From NCBI GenBank assembly GCA_966186595.1, contig CBIFWO010000005.1, forward strand, positions 1 through 48,491: a DNA stretch of 48,491 nt, given 5' to 3'. This document shows positions 36,887-45,233 of the stretch, in pieces; position 1 is the first letter of the stretch; each line of letters opens with the position of its first letter. Below the pieces are notes generated by a model. It had not been told where the DNA came from and searched no databases. It saw only the letters and a list, made by a program, of their open reading frames with translations. This DNA comes from JALRBM01 sp966186595. GTDB taxonomy: Bacteria > Patescibacteriota > Saccharimonadia > Saccharimonadales > Saccharimonadaceae. Made by a program: the position numbers and the translations under genes.

Positions 36887-37777
36887 TTAAAGAAAGGTGG
36901 CAAAATACCACTGTAAAATCGTCTGCCCTAGCAGCGCCGAGATCACAAAACCAGCTATCAGCAGTGGCCCAAAGGGCACATGACTTCTGTGGCCCAACTT
37001 GCCCGAAATCAGACCAGGAATCACTACTAAACAACCAATCAGATTGGCAAGGAACAACGTCAAGAATGCCAGCTGCCAACTTCCGAGAAGAAGGGCAAGA
37101 GCTAATCCTAATTTAATGTCTCCAAACCCTATCCATTTCCCTTTTGAGAAATACCACAGAAGCAGATAAAGGCCGCTCAGAATCGTCGCTGCCGCTGCAA
37201 GATCAAGCACACCCGTCACAATATCCGCCGCCCCAAACAAACGGATCCCAGCCACGAGGATCCCCACTGCAATCAATGGAAAAACAATATAGTTCGGAAG
37301 GAGAAACCACTTCACGTCATAGGCAAACAGGATCAGCAGGAGCACTCCGCTCACTAGCCAAAGTACAAAATGAATAAGGCCGAGTGTCGTCGTTATCTCT
37401 GGCCAAAGCAGATACGAACCAACGAAAAACGTAGCCATCCCAAGCTCCATCAGTGGCTCGAAACCACCTATTCGTTCATGACAATAGCGGCATCTCCCAC
37501 CCGTAGAGAGCCAGCTCGCCAGGGGTAGAAGATCGTACCACTTGAGCTCGTGGCCACAATGGAGACAACGCGAGCGATCCTTGGCGCTAAATGGTGCCTT
37601 TGCCAGAGGCGATAATTGCTTATATTCCGCCCCATCCACTACTTCGCCGTCAGCTTTGTCCTCCACAAGCTGTCTTGCTCTCAGACGCCAAACGGTTGCC
37701 CCTGCAAAACTTCCCATGCAAAGACCAAAGAAAGCCAAAGTGAGGATAATCGGTAGTTGATCCATAAGCACCATCAT
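36887..37777 (-). CDS. pilD: prepilin peptidase
   Basis: 296 residues from ATG 37777. It cleaves and N-methylates prepilins. Seen: GSFAGATVWRLRARQ, the zinc-binding CLHCGHEL and CRYCHERI pairs (~70-100), and the two catalytic Asp regions FAYDVKWFLLPN (~153) and GFGDIKLGLALAL (~215), with about seven transmembrane helices. Two starts are plausible: ATG 37777 (AAAGGTG upstream) and ATG 37765 (TATGAT 7 nt upstream, leaderless). Lies between the major pilin terminator and the minor pilin promoter. Confidence 0.93.
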   Translation of the reverse strand: MMVLMDQLPIILTLAFFGLCMGSFAGATVWRLRARQLVEDKADGEVVDGAEYKQLSPLAKAPFSAKDRSRCLHCGHELKWYDLLPLASWLSTGGRCRYCHERIGGFEPLMELGMATFFVGSYLLWPEITTTLGLIHFVLWLVSGVLLLILFAYDVKWFLLPNYIVFPLIAVGILVAGIRLFGAADIVTGVLDLAAAATILSGLYLLLWYFSKGKWIGFGDIKLGLALALLLGSWQLAFLTLFLANLIGCLVVIPGLISGKLGHRSHVPFGPLLIAGFVISALLGQTILQWYFATFL

Positions 37778-37796
37778 ACCGCACCTTTAGAAAACA

Positions 37797-37833
37797 AAAA
37801 ACCTCGACCGTGGAGAGGGTCGAGGTTTTTAGT
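37797..37833 (-). terminator. intrinsic terminator after the major pilin
   Basis: ACCTCGACC / GGTCGAGGT stem followed on the minus strand by TTTTTTG. It separates the pilin from pilD. Confidence 0.85.
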
Positions 37834-37841
37834 CACGCCTA

Positions 37842-38297
37842 CTAGTTATTCACGCAGGCGATACCACCACCCTCTAGTTTGATACGAAGAGCCACCTTGC
37901 GGTTTCCAGCATTCGCAAGCGCCTCACCGTTACAGGTCTTATTCGTCGATACATAAATGACTGCACTATTGGTATCAAAGGTTGGCTCGACAGGCTGAGT
38001 CGAGAAGTTATATTGTCCTCGAGTAGGATCGTCGAATGAGTCCCCGCCTGCCTTCAAGTAATTATCGATAAAGGTGGTATCGAACGTTGGAAGGTTGTTT
38101 CGATTGTTCGATTGGTACCCCTGAACAGCCGTCTGCACCCGGGCGAGGTCGCTCTTACGCTGGCCATCGCGCTGGTTGCGCTGCAAGGCTGGCAATGCAA
38201 TAAACACCATCAGGAAGATAAGTCCCGCGATTGCAAGCACCAAGACAACTTCGATAATCGTGAAGCCCTTCTCTTTATTTTTTTGTTGTACGTTCAT
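37842..38297 (-). CDS. pilA: type IV major pilin candidate
   Basis: 151 residues. Leader MNVQQKNKEKG, then FTIIEVVLVLAIAGLIFLMVFIALP: cleavage after Gly, Glu at +5. The globular domain is short with two Cys residues, one in NKTCNGEA and one in GGIACVNN, which can form the C-terminal disulfide loop of pilins. It has its own promoter (38354-38382), a strong AAAGGTGG ribosome site and its own terminator, suggesting high expression, hence the call as major pilin. Confidence 0.88.
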   Translation of the reverse strand: MNVQQKNKEKGFTIIEVVLVLAIAGLIFLMVFIALPALQRNQRDGQRKSDLARVQTAVQGYQSNNRNNLPTFDTTFIDNYLKAGGDSFDDPTRGQYNFSTQPVEPTFDTNSAVIYVSTNKTCNGEALANAGNRKVALRIKLEGGGIACVNN

Positions 38298-38353
38298 AAA
38301 ATTTTTCCACCTTTCTATGAACCAATTGTTTAGTGCGTATAACGCTTAAGCTA

Positions 38354-38382
38354 ATCGTACTCTACCCGAGGCTGATTGTCTA
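38354..38382 (-). promoter_or_regulatory. major pilin promoter
   Basis: On the minus strand TAGACA (38377-38382), 17 nt, TACGAT (38354-38359). Start near 38347, leader ~50 nt. The -35 overlaps the pilC stop. Confidence 0.6.
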
Positions 38383-39591
38383 GACATTTATTCCGTTTAC
38401 CAAGCTATAGATCGGGAGGAGAATAGCCCCTACCATTCCACCGGCCACCACAGCCAGAATTACCATGAGGATCGGCTCGATCGCGGTCGAGATTGCCTTG
38501 ATTTCCTCGTCCAGTTCATCCTCGTACACTTTAGCCGTCTTTCCCAGCATCTCATCTATCTGACCAGATTGCTCGCCAATTTTGATCATCTGAGGAACGA
38601 GCGGCAAGATATATTCCTCAGGCTGGAGTGAGGCAGAAAGTGCCTTCCCGCCTTTCACCTTCTCCGCGGCACGGTCAATACTTTTCCCGATGATAGTATT
38701 GTTTACCGACTGACTTGTGATTCTGAGCATATCGAGCATGGCCACCCCTGTCGAGAGAAGTGTTTGCCCCGTCCGGGCAAAACGTGCCATGTAAAGTTTC
38801 CGAAACATCTTGCCAAAGAGAGGAACATTCAACTTCAATGTATCCTTGAACTTGATACCATTTTCACTCTTCAGATATTGAAGGAAGAAGTAGATGGCAG
38901 CGCCAAGAACGATGATGACGATCCACCAGAAACTGGCGAAGAAGTCAGCCAGCGTCACCATCACCTGAGTCAGAAATGGCAGCTCCTTCTTGAGGTCGCC
39001 ATAGAGTTTCTCCACCTGAGGTACCACTGTAAAGAGCATGAACGCCATCACACCAAAGATCACGACCAGTACGATAATTGGGTACGTCAGTGCACCCCGA
39101 ATCTTACTCATGGTCGCGGCGTCCTTTTCTTGTTGAGCGGCAATTCGGCGAAGTGAATCATCAAGTGTTCCCGATGCTTCACCTGCCGTAATCAGCGCCA
39201 GGAAAACATTATCGAATACCTCGGGGTGTTTTGAGAACGAATCGGAAAGTGACTTACCCCCCTCAACGGAGGCAATAATATCCTCAACTACGCCCTGAAG
39301 GCGTTTGTTCTCGGTTTGTTCAGCCACGGTACGAAGGCTCTGCGAAAGTGGCAAACCTGCCCCAATCAACGTCGCCAACTGACGCGTAAAGACAATTTTA
39401 TCCTTCGTCGTAATTCGTCCCGTCAGACGTTTAAAAAAGCTCTCTTCGTCGTTCACCTCTTTGATATCAAGTGGCGCAAACCCCTGAGCGATCAATAGCT
39501 TAGCAGCCGAACTCTCCGAATCTGCTTGAACCGTCGCCCTCACGATCTTGTTGGTTGAACTATCCTTCGCCTCGTAGTTGAACTTTTTCAC
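38380..39591 (-). CDS. pilC: type IV pilus inner membrane platform protein
   Basis: 403 residues, GspF/PilC family. It couples the assembly ATPases to pilin insertion. Seen: the N-terminal FNYEAKDSSTNKIVRATVQA segment, two T2SSF domains each with GGKSLSDSFSKHP or GGKALSASLQPEE type signatures, and three to four transmembrane helices (YPIIVLVVIFGVMAFMLFTVV; FWWIVIIVLGAAIYFFLQY; ILMVILAVVAGGMVGAILLPIY). Lies 3 nt after pilT. Confidence 0.95.
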   Translation of the reverse strand: MKKFNYEAKDSSTNKIVRATVQADSESSAAKLLIAQGFAPLDIKEVNDEESFFKRLTGRITTKDKIVFTRQLATLIGAGLPLSQSLRTVAEQTENKRLQGVVEDIIASVEGGKSLSDSFSKHPEVFDNVFLALITAGEASGTLDDSLRRIAAQQEKDAATMSKIRGALTYPIIVLVVIFGVMAFMLFTVVPQVEKLYGDLKKELPFLTQVMVTLADFFASFWWIVIIVLGAAIYFFLQYLKSENGIKFKDTLKLNVPLFGKMFRKLYMARFARTGQTLLSTGVAMLDMLRITSQSVNNTIIGKSIDRAAEKVKGGKALSASLQPEEYILPLVPQMIKIGEQSGQIDEMLGKTAKVYEDELDEEIKAISTAIEPILMVILAVVAGGMVGAILLPIYSLVNGINV

Positions 39592-39594
39592 CCG

Positions 39595-40665
39595 CTAACC
39601 CCTCATCAAGCGTTCAAATTCCGTTAAGTCAACTGCGAAGTTCCGCGCCTCGTCATAGGTTACAGTTCCGTTCTGGATAAGGCTCACCAGTGTGCGATCC
39701 ATTGTCTGCATCCCTTGATCGGCACCTGTCTGGATTACCGCATCAAGCTGGTGCGACTTGCCCTCACGAATGATATTACGAACCGCCGGGTTTGCTACCA
39801 AAATTTCAGCTGCCACCACACGTCCGCCACCAATTGCCGGAATAAGACGCTGCGAACAAATTGCCATCAATATGTTCGAAAGTTGTGCTCGAATCTGCGG
39901 CTGCTGATGTGGTGGGAAGACGTCGATCATACGATCAATCGACTGCGCAGCGCTGTTGGTGTGAAGGGTCGCAAACACCAAGTGCCCCGTCTCGGCAATC
40001 GTAATCGCAGCCGAGATCGTCTCAAGGTCACGCATCTCACCGATCAGCACAACATCTGGGTCCTGACGAAGGCTAGAACGAAGCGCTGCTGAGAAGCTAT
40101 ACGTGTCGTAGTGCACCTCACGCTGCACAACCACCGATTTCTTTGACTTGTGGGTAAACTCGATCGGATCTTCAATCGTAATAATATGGCTGGCACGCTC
40201 AGAGTTAATCTTGTCGACGAGAGCCGCCAAGGTTGTTGACTTACCCGACCCGGTTGGCCCAGTTACCAGTACCAGTCCGCGTGGATAATCCGCAAAGTTC
40301 ATCACGACCTGCGGCATGCCCAGCTCAGTCACTGATTTAATTTCATTTGGAATTAGACGTAGCGCCGCTGCCAAGTTACCTCGTTCATGAAAGGCATTCA
40401 CACGAAAGCGGCCAAGGGTTCCAAACGCAAAGCTAAAGTCGAATTCCTTGTCCTTCATCAAGATCTGCTGTTGATCCTGGTCAAGAATAGCAAAGATAAG
40501 TGCTTCAACCGCCTGTTCATCAAGCGCATCAAATCCGGCAATAGGCGCTAGGCTCCCATCCACACGCAGCATTGGTGGCAAACCAACCTGAAGGTGAAGG
40601 TCGGAAGCACGCTTTTTAATCACCTCTTCAAGCAGTACTTCGATCCTGAGTTGTTGGTTGTTCAT
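39595..40665 (-). CDS. pilT: type IV pilus retraction ATPase
   Basis: 356 residues from ATG 40665; a GTG three codons upstream is a less likely start because GGAAGGGTGG is better spaced to the ATG. Seen: KRASDLHLQVGLPPMLRVDG, Walker A VLVTGPTGSGKSTTLAAL (~140), the Asp box ITIEDPIEFTH, Walker B DPDVVLIGEMRDLETI, the His box HLVFATLHTNSA, and the AIRNLIRE-type C-terminal motif VRNIIREGKSHQ. Retraction by PilT implies twitching or DNA uptake. Between pilB and pilC. Confidence 0.95.
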   Translation of the reverse strand: MNNQQLRIEVLLEEVIKKRASDLHLQVGLPPMLRVDGSLAPIAGFDALDEQAVEALIFAILDQDQQQILMKDKEFDFSFAFGTLGRFRVNAFHERGNLAAALRLIPNEIKSVTELGMPQVVMNFADYPRGLVLVTGPTGSGKSTTLAALVDKINSERASHIITIEDPIEFTHKSKKSVVVQREVHYDTYSFSAALRSSLRQDPDVVLIGEMRDLETISAAITIAETGHLVFATLHTNSAAQSIDRMIDVFPPHQQPQIRAQLSNILMAICSQRLIPAIGGGRVVAAEILVANPAVRNIIREGKSHQLDAVIQTGADQGMQTMDRTLVSLIQNGTVTYDEARNFAVDLTEFERLMRG

Positions 40666-40679
40666 ATGTTCCACCCTTC

Positions 40680-42443
40680 CTATGCTGTATCTGACGTGAC
40701 ACGGTTGACTTCTTCGAGCGTCGTAATTCCCTGCAGCGCCTTCAGGTAGCCATCTTGACGCATCGTAATCATTCCTTGCCCTATCGCGGCGCGCTGAATC
40801 TCGGCGCTGGTCGCACGCTGGACAATCAAGCTCTGGATCGTCTCATTCACATCCATTACTTCATACAACCCAGCTCGGCCCACATATCCACGAGGTGTCT
40901 GAGGCGTGTCGCGCCCCTTCACTAAAGTATAAGCGCTTTGACCGGCTAGCGGCAAGTCTTTGTAGCCCAAATCTTCAGAAACACGTGCAATATCCGCTTT
41001 CGTCTTTGGTAAAAGGTGCCCCACGGTCGCTGTGATGTTCTGCGTTTCAATTGGCGTCGACTGATAGGCATCACGTTTTGGCGCCACGCGTCGCACCAGG
41101 CGCTGACCAATAATCGTGTTCACTGTGCTAGCGATCAGGAATGGCTCGATCCCCATATCAAGTAATCGCGGGAGCACCCCAGCCGCCGAATTAGTGTGGA
41201 GCGTGCTAAATACCAGGTGCCCCGTCAGCGCTGCCTGTACCGCCAGATTTGCCGTCTCGGCGTCTCGAATCTCTCCTACCATCACGATATCTGGGTCCTG
41301 ACGAAGGATAGATCGAAGCCCATTAGCGAATGTCAGTCCCACCTCGCTGTTGACTTGAATTTGGTTCACCCCATCCATCTTGTATTCAACCGGATCCTCG
41401 AGGGTGACAATATTCACCGTGTCGTTTTTGATCTCTTTAATGAGCGCGTAGAGGCTGGTCGACTTACCCGAACCAGTTGGTCCAGAGGTCAGCACCATGC
41501 CGTTCGGACGGCGAATTCCTTTTCGAATCGCACGAAGAGCCCGTCCTGCATAACCCATTTGTTCAATGTCAAAGGTATTCCCAGACTTATCCAACAGACG
41601 AATGACCACTTGTTCACCCCAAACCACTGGGCTGATTGCGATACGAAGGTCGACTTCCTTGCTGGCAACCTTCACCGTAAACTGACCATCCTGCGGAATG
41701 CGATGCTCGTCGATTTTTAGATTCGACAAAATCTTGATACGACTGACGAGCGCTGGCTCAATACTCTTCGGCAGTTGCATAATTTCGCGCAGCACACCGT
41801 CCACCCGACAGCGAATCTTGAGTGAACCTTCGAGCGGCTCAATATGGATATCGCTCGCGCGTGACTTAACGGCGTATTCCAAAATCGTGCTTAGCGCGCG
41901 ACTGATTGGTGAATCTTGGACAATCGTTTTTATCTCATCATTCGCCTTTGCAGACGCCTCTTCCTGCGTCACCTCGGCGGCCTCGTTCACGCTCGCGAGG
42001 TCTGTACGGTATTGATCCAGCACATGTCGCACGCCTGCTTCCGACGCCATAAACACCTTCAGCGGCCGTTGAATACGATTAGCGAGGTAGTCAACCGCCT
42101 GGACATTATTGGCATCGATCATCGCTACCGCCAGGCGGTTCTGTACCTCGGCAAGTGGAACCGCCATGAAGCGTTCAGCAATGTCCTCTGGAAGAAGTGC
42201 TAATACATCCTGATCAATCAAACTGTTCGTAAGATTAACATAGGGCACGCCAGAAACCTGAGCAATAGCATGGGTTAGCAGCTCATCATCAACAATTCCC
42301 TGCTCGGTCAAAAGGGCTAATAGCGGCTTATTCGTCTGCGCGGCATCATTTTCCGCCTGTTGCAGGATATTCTCAGCGACCAGCCCTTCTTCCTTCAGAA
42401 GCTCGATGAGTTTTTCTTGGATGTCTCCCGTAAGAAGTGCCAT
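40680..42443 (-). CDS. pilB: type IV pilus assembly ATPase
   Basis: 587 residues. It powers pilus extension. Seen: the N-terminal GspE-N domain (~1-160), Walker A LTSGPTGSGKSTSLYAL (~324), ITLEDPVEY-type Asp box (VTLEDPVEYKMDGVNQIQVN), Walker B DPDIVMVGEIRDAETA and His box HLVFSTLHTNSAAG. The tetracysteine zinc motif of typical PilB is missing: the segment after RLVRRVAPK carries no Cys pairs. It lies directly upstream of pilT. Confidence 0.95.
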   Translation of the reverse strand: MALLTGDIQEKLIELLKEEGLVAENILQQAENDAAQTNKPLLALLTEQGIVDDELLTHAIAQVSGVPYVNLTNSLIDQDVLALLPEDIAERFMAVPLAEVQNRLAVAMIDANNVQAVDYLANRIQRPLKVFMASEAGVRHVLDQYRTDLASVNEAAEVTQEEASAKANDEIKTIVQDSPISRALSTILEYAVKSRASDIHIEPLEGSLKIRCRVDGVLREIMQLPKSIEPALVSRIKILSNLKIDEHRIPQDGQFTVKVASKEVDLRIAISPVVWGEQVVIRLLDKSGNTFDIEQMGYAGRALRAIRKGIRRPNGMVLTSGPTGSGKSTSLYALIKEIKNDTVNIVTLEDPVEYKMDGVNQIQVNSEVGLTFANGLRSILRQDPDIVMVGEIRDAETANLAVQAALTGHLVFSTLHTNSAAGVLPRLLDMGIEPFLIASTVNTIIGQRLVRRVAPKRDAYQSTPIETQNITATVGHLLPKTKADIARVSEDLGYKDLPLAGQSAYTLVKGRDTPQTPRGYVGRAGLYEVMDVNETIQSLIVQRATSAEIQRAAIGQGMITMRQDGYLKALQGITTLEEVNRVTSDTA

Positions 42444-42458
42444 GTACGCTACCCCCTG

Positions 42459-42692
42459 CTACTGTGACCCGGTAGAGGAATTCCCGATTATCACTTCGAC
42501 TGTTGGATTGATGGCATCGGAATTAAAGACCGTAGGATCCGGCTCTTTCACCTCTGTTGTGATTGGATCAGCTGTCTTGACTTGAACTGATTCATTCTGC
42601 ACATCACCGATGAGTGCTTTTGCAGCAAAATACGCCACCAGTACACTGATTGATGCAATGAGAATGATCGTTGCTATATCTGATTTCTTCAT
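42459..42692 (-). CDS. small membrane protein in PilP position
   Basis: 77 residues. One N-terminal transmembrane helix (IATIILIASISVLVAYFAA) followed by a short acidic extracellular tail (KTADPITTEVKEPDPTVF). Its position after PilO and before PilB suggests a reduced PilP-like component, but there is no sequence similarity that I can see. Overlaps the PilO-like gene by 4 nt. Confidence 0.65.
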   Translation of the reverse strand: MKKSDIATIILIASISVLVAYFAAKALIGDVQNESVQVKTADPITTEVKEPDPTVFNSDAINPTVEVIIGNSSTGSQ

Positions 42693-43399
42693 GGCTTTAC
42701 CGTTTTATTCTTTAGTTCAACTGTTCGTGCTGGTTCGTAGTAAGCAAAGCCGTTCACAATGAGAAGTAAGCGATTCCCCTGTGTTTCAATCGTCATCGTC
42801 GTTAGGTTGATCGCCCTGATCGATCGCTCCAATCGTTGCAGCAAACTCTTTAGGGCATTCGGGTTATTGGCATCCGTGCTCACGGAAAAGCGGAAGCTAA
42901 TTTGATTTTGACCAGTGTTACCGGCCGTTCCTGTTGACGATGCATCTTGGACATTCAGATCACTTTGCGATTCAACACCAGGAACAGGATCGACATTAAG
43001 CGCTTCGATCGTTAGTGCTGGGTCATTGAGGAATTTCTCCTGCAAGGAAGAGCCGAGCGCTGAGGAATTTGCCTCCGCAGGTAGGGCATCCAGCACCACT
43101 TGGATAGGTCTATCCTCACCAGGTGCCATCGATTGACGAAGTGCATCATTGGTATTGAGCACTCTGATCTGATCTTTTAGCTCATCAATCACGCTGTTAT
43201 TCTTTACTAACACTGAGGCAGTCTTCGACTTCTCACCCAGAATCTTTTCGTTGAACCATGCCTTTTGGACCAGAAAAATCGAGACTACAATCGCGATTCC
43301 AACGACCACCGAAACACCCGCTACCCACATAAACATCATGCGGTTCGCATTAGCAATCTGTTGGCGTTTGCGAATAGCAGCATCACCCGTCATAGCCAT
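42689..43399 (-). CDS. pilO: PilO-like pilus alignment protein
   Basis: 236 residues from ATG 43399 (MAMTGDAAIRKRQQ); the longer frame upstream is a shadow of the PilN-like gene end. One transmembrane helix (MFMWVAGVSVVVGIAIVVSIFLV, ~20-43), then a coiled-coil-like stretch (NNSVIDELKDQIRVLN) and a ferredoxin-like C-terminal domain (SFRFSVSTDANNPNALKSLLQRLE). Function inferred from order (M-N-O) and topology. Confidence 0.78.
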   Translation of the reverse strand: MAMTGDAAIRKRQQIANANRMMFMWVAGVSVVVGIAIVVSIFLVQKAWFNEKILGEKSKTASVLVKNNSVIDELKDQIRVLNTNDALRQSMAPGEDRPIQVVLDALPAEANSSALGSSLQEKFLNDPALTIEALNVDPVPGVESQSDLNVQDASSTGTAGNTGQNQISFRFSVSTDANNPNALKSLLQRLERSIRAINLTTMTIETQGNRLLLIVNGFAYYEPARTVELKNKTVKP

Positions 43400-43400
43400 A

Positions 43401-44126
43401 TTAGTTGCCCTCCTGTGTATCATTCGCGCGCTGAGTAAACAAGCTCTCTGGCACACCAAGGAATGAGTCGGTCACATTTGATCGCTCGGGCGCAACAATT
43501 GTCGCATTTTTAGCCGTTCGACTGAAAAGTTTGTCAGGGTAAGTAAACGTCAGGGTAAAACGCAGTACCTTGGCCCCTGTCGCATCTTCCCCATAACTTC
43601 GATCACTGTCACTCATCTGAGAAGCCAGCGGGACGGATTGCCTTTCGTCGTTTTCAGAATAATCAAAATTTGTCCCCGTAATTGTCTTCTTGAACACTTC
43701 AAGAGCCGGATAACCATTTTTCGCCTGCGCCTCGATTCGAATCGTTTTTGCATTCGAATCCAGCGCAACGTTGGTAATCGCTACCGAGTTCGGTTCAGCA
43801 GGATTAATTGTCGTCAGAATATCAAACAAACGCGAATCAATACTCTTACCATCATGCATTGCTGGCAATTTGCTGAGCTGATTCTGGATGGTAAGTGTAT
43901 TCGAGACATCGGCGACTTTGGCGAGCTTTTCACTCTCGGTCTTGATCGTTCCATCAGTCAGAACACTACGTGCCGTCTGCACCCCAAATACCCAAATAGC
44001 CAAAAGAACTACCACGCCAACCGCGGCGATTCCCACAATGATAGCCATAGAGATCACACTAGCACGAACCTTCTGCGCCCTAATCAGCTCCTGCTTTACA
44101 TCGGGAACAAGGTTGATCTCGATCAT
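43401..44126 (-). CDS. pilN: PilN-like pilus alignment protein
   Basis: 241 residues from ATG 44126. It begins MIEINLVPDVKQELIRAQ, the INLLP-type motif by which PilN binds the PilM groove, followed by a transmembrane helix (VISMAIIVGIAAVGVVVLLAIWVFGVQ would be its core; ~25-50) and a periplasmic-type domain. The stop of pilM and this ATG share bases (TGATG). The frame's upstream extension of 34 codons lies inside pilM and is rejected. Confidence 0.88.
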   Translation of the reverse strand: MIEINLVPDVKQELIRAQKVRASVISMAIIVGIAAVGVVVLLAIWVFGVQTARSVLTDGTIKTESEKLAKVADVSNTLTIQNQLSKLPAMHDGKSIDSRLFDILTTINPAEPNSVAITNVALDSNAKTIRIEAQAKNGYPALEVFKKTITGTNFDYSENDERQSVPLASQMSDSDRSYGEDATGAKVLRFTLTFTYPDKLFSRTAKNATIVAPERSNVTDSFLGVPESLFTQRANDTQEGN

Positions 44127-45172
44127 CACTTGTTGCTCCTTTCGGCAAGACCAACAACTGTCGAGAACTCCGTTGCAATCGAAGCAAGTTGCTGCTGATC
44201 CGTCTGCGATACGCGCACTTTCTGCCATGGGTTAGCATGTGCGGCATTTACTCCGGTTTTTGCGGTAACGTACTCGCCAAATTTAGGCACTACACTTGCG
44301 TAGCCAGCGAGAAGAATACCGCCAACAGGGGTACTCGGATAACGAGTCTGGAAGAACTTGATTGATTTCGTCAGCTCGGCCGCAAATTGTTCCAGGATAC
44401 TTTCAACAGCATGAAATACCTGACCTTCCAGGCGGTCTGGAGCAAGACCAAACTTGATAATAAACTGCCTAGCCTGATCCTCTTGCACGTTCAAATTCTG
44501 CACTGCCGCCTTCACTAGCGAATGAACACCTGTCGGAATAGTGCGAACCAGACGTGGCGCATCACCAAACGTCACCACCAGGTCAGTGGAGAGCTCCCCT
44601 ACATCAATCAATAAACGTGCATCAGACAGGCCTGCAGGCAGTAGTGCTCGAACCATCGCAATCGGATCGGGTTCGGCGGCGATGACATTCAATCCCAGCC
44701 CTTCAATAAATTCTAGTCGCTCCTCGGCATAGCTATTCGCCGTACTCGCCAATAACACCTCTTGTTGCTGCGGGTTGTGAGCTGACTGACCCAGTAGTGC
44801 CCAATCCACTTTGGCCTCATCAATCGCCATTGGAATATACTGGTCAATCTGGTATTTGATCGTACTGCGCAGCTCAGCCTCTGGCATATTTGGCACCTCG
44901 ATGACCGTTGTAAACGTCTTTTGTGAAGGGAGACCAATCACTACGTTCTTGGTCTTGATGCCGCTTTGCCCTACAGCCGTAATGATCGTCTCTCCCAAAC
45001 GACGTTCGGACTCTTTGGAATTTGCAGTCGTCGTCTTCATATCGACGGGGGCATACCCGTAATGAAGCAGTGTCCAATTATCCTGGCCATTATTAGCCAG
45101 TTGCACGACTCGTACCGCATTGGTACCAATATCAAGTGCAAAAAAATCGCCCACGCTTTTTAGTAATGCCAT
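44126..45172 (-). CDS. pilM: PilM-like actin-fold pilus protein
   Basis: 348 residues from ATG 45172. It forms a cytoplasmic ring that links pilus ATPases to PilN. Seen: the ATP-site phosphate loops FFALDIGTNAVRVVQL (~12-27) and RLLIDVGELSTDLVV (~200), and GGILLAGYASVVPKF (~298), typical of the actin/FtsA fold. The frame could start at 45184, but that ATG overlaps the -10 box, so 45172 is preferred. First gene of the core pilus operon. Confidence 0.93.
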   Translation of the reverse strand: MALLKSVGDFFALDIGTNAVRVVQLANNGQDNWTLLHYGYAPVDMKTTTANSKESERRLGETIITAVGQSGIKTKNVVIGLPSQKTFTTVIEVPNMPEAELRSTIKYQIDQYIPMAIDEAKVDWALLGQSAHNPQQQEVLLASTANSYAEERLEFIEGLGLNVIAAEPDPIAMVRALLPAGLSDARLLIDVGELSTDLVVTFGDAPRLVRTIPTGVHSLVKAAVQNLNVQEDQARQFIIKFGLAPDRLEGQVFHAVESILEQFAAELTKSIKFFQTRYPSTPVGGILLAGYASVVPKFGEYVTAKTGVNAAHANPWQKVRVSQTDQQQLASIATEFSTVVGLAERSNK

Positions 45173-45182
45173 ATTGAGTTTC

Positions 45183-45213
45183 ATTATAGCATAAGTGTTA
45201 TGGTAAGATGCAA
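45183..45213 (-). promoter_or_regulatory. core pilus operon (pilM) promoter
   Basis: On the minus strand TTGCAT (45208-45213), 19 nt, TATAAT (45183-45188) with TGC before it. Start ~3-4 nt before the pilM ATG. The stretch TAACACTTATGCTAT recurs at 47729-47758. Confidence 0.7.
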
Positions 45214-45233
45214 GCTTTTACAACAGAGGTAAT

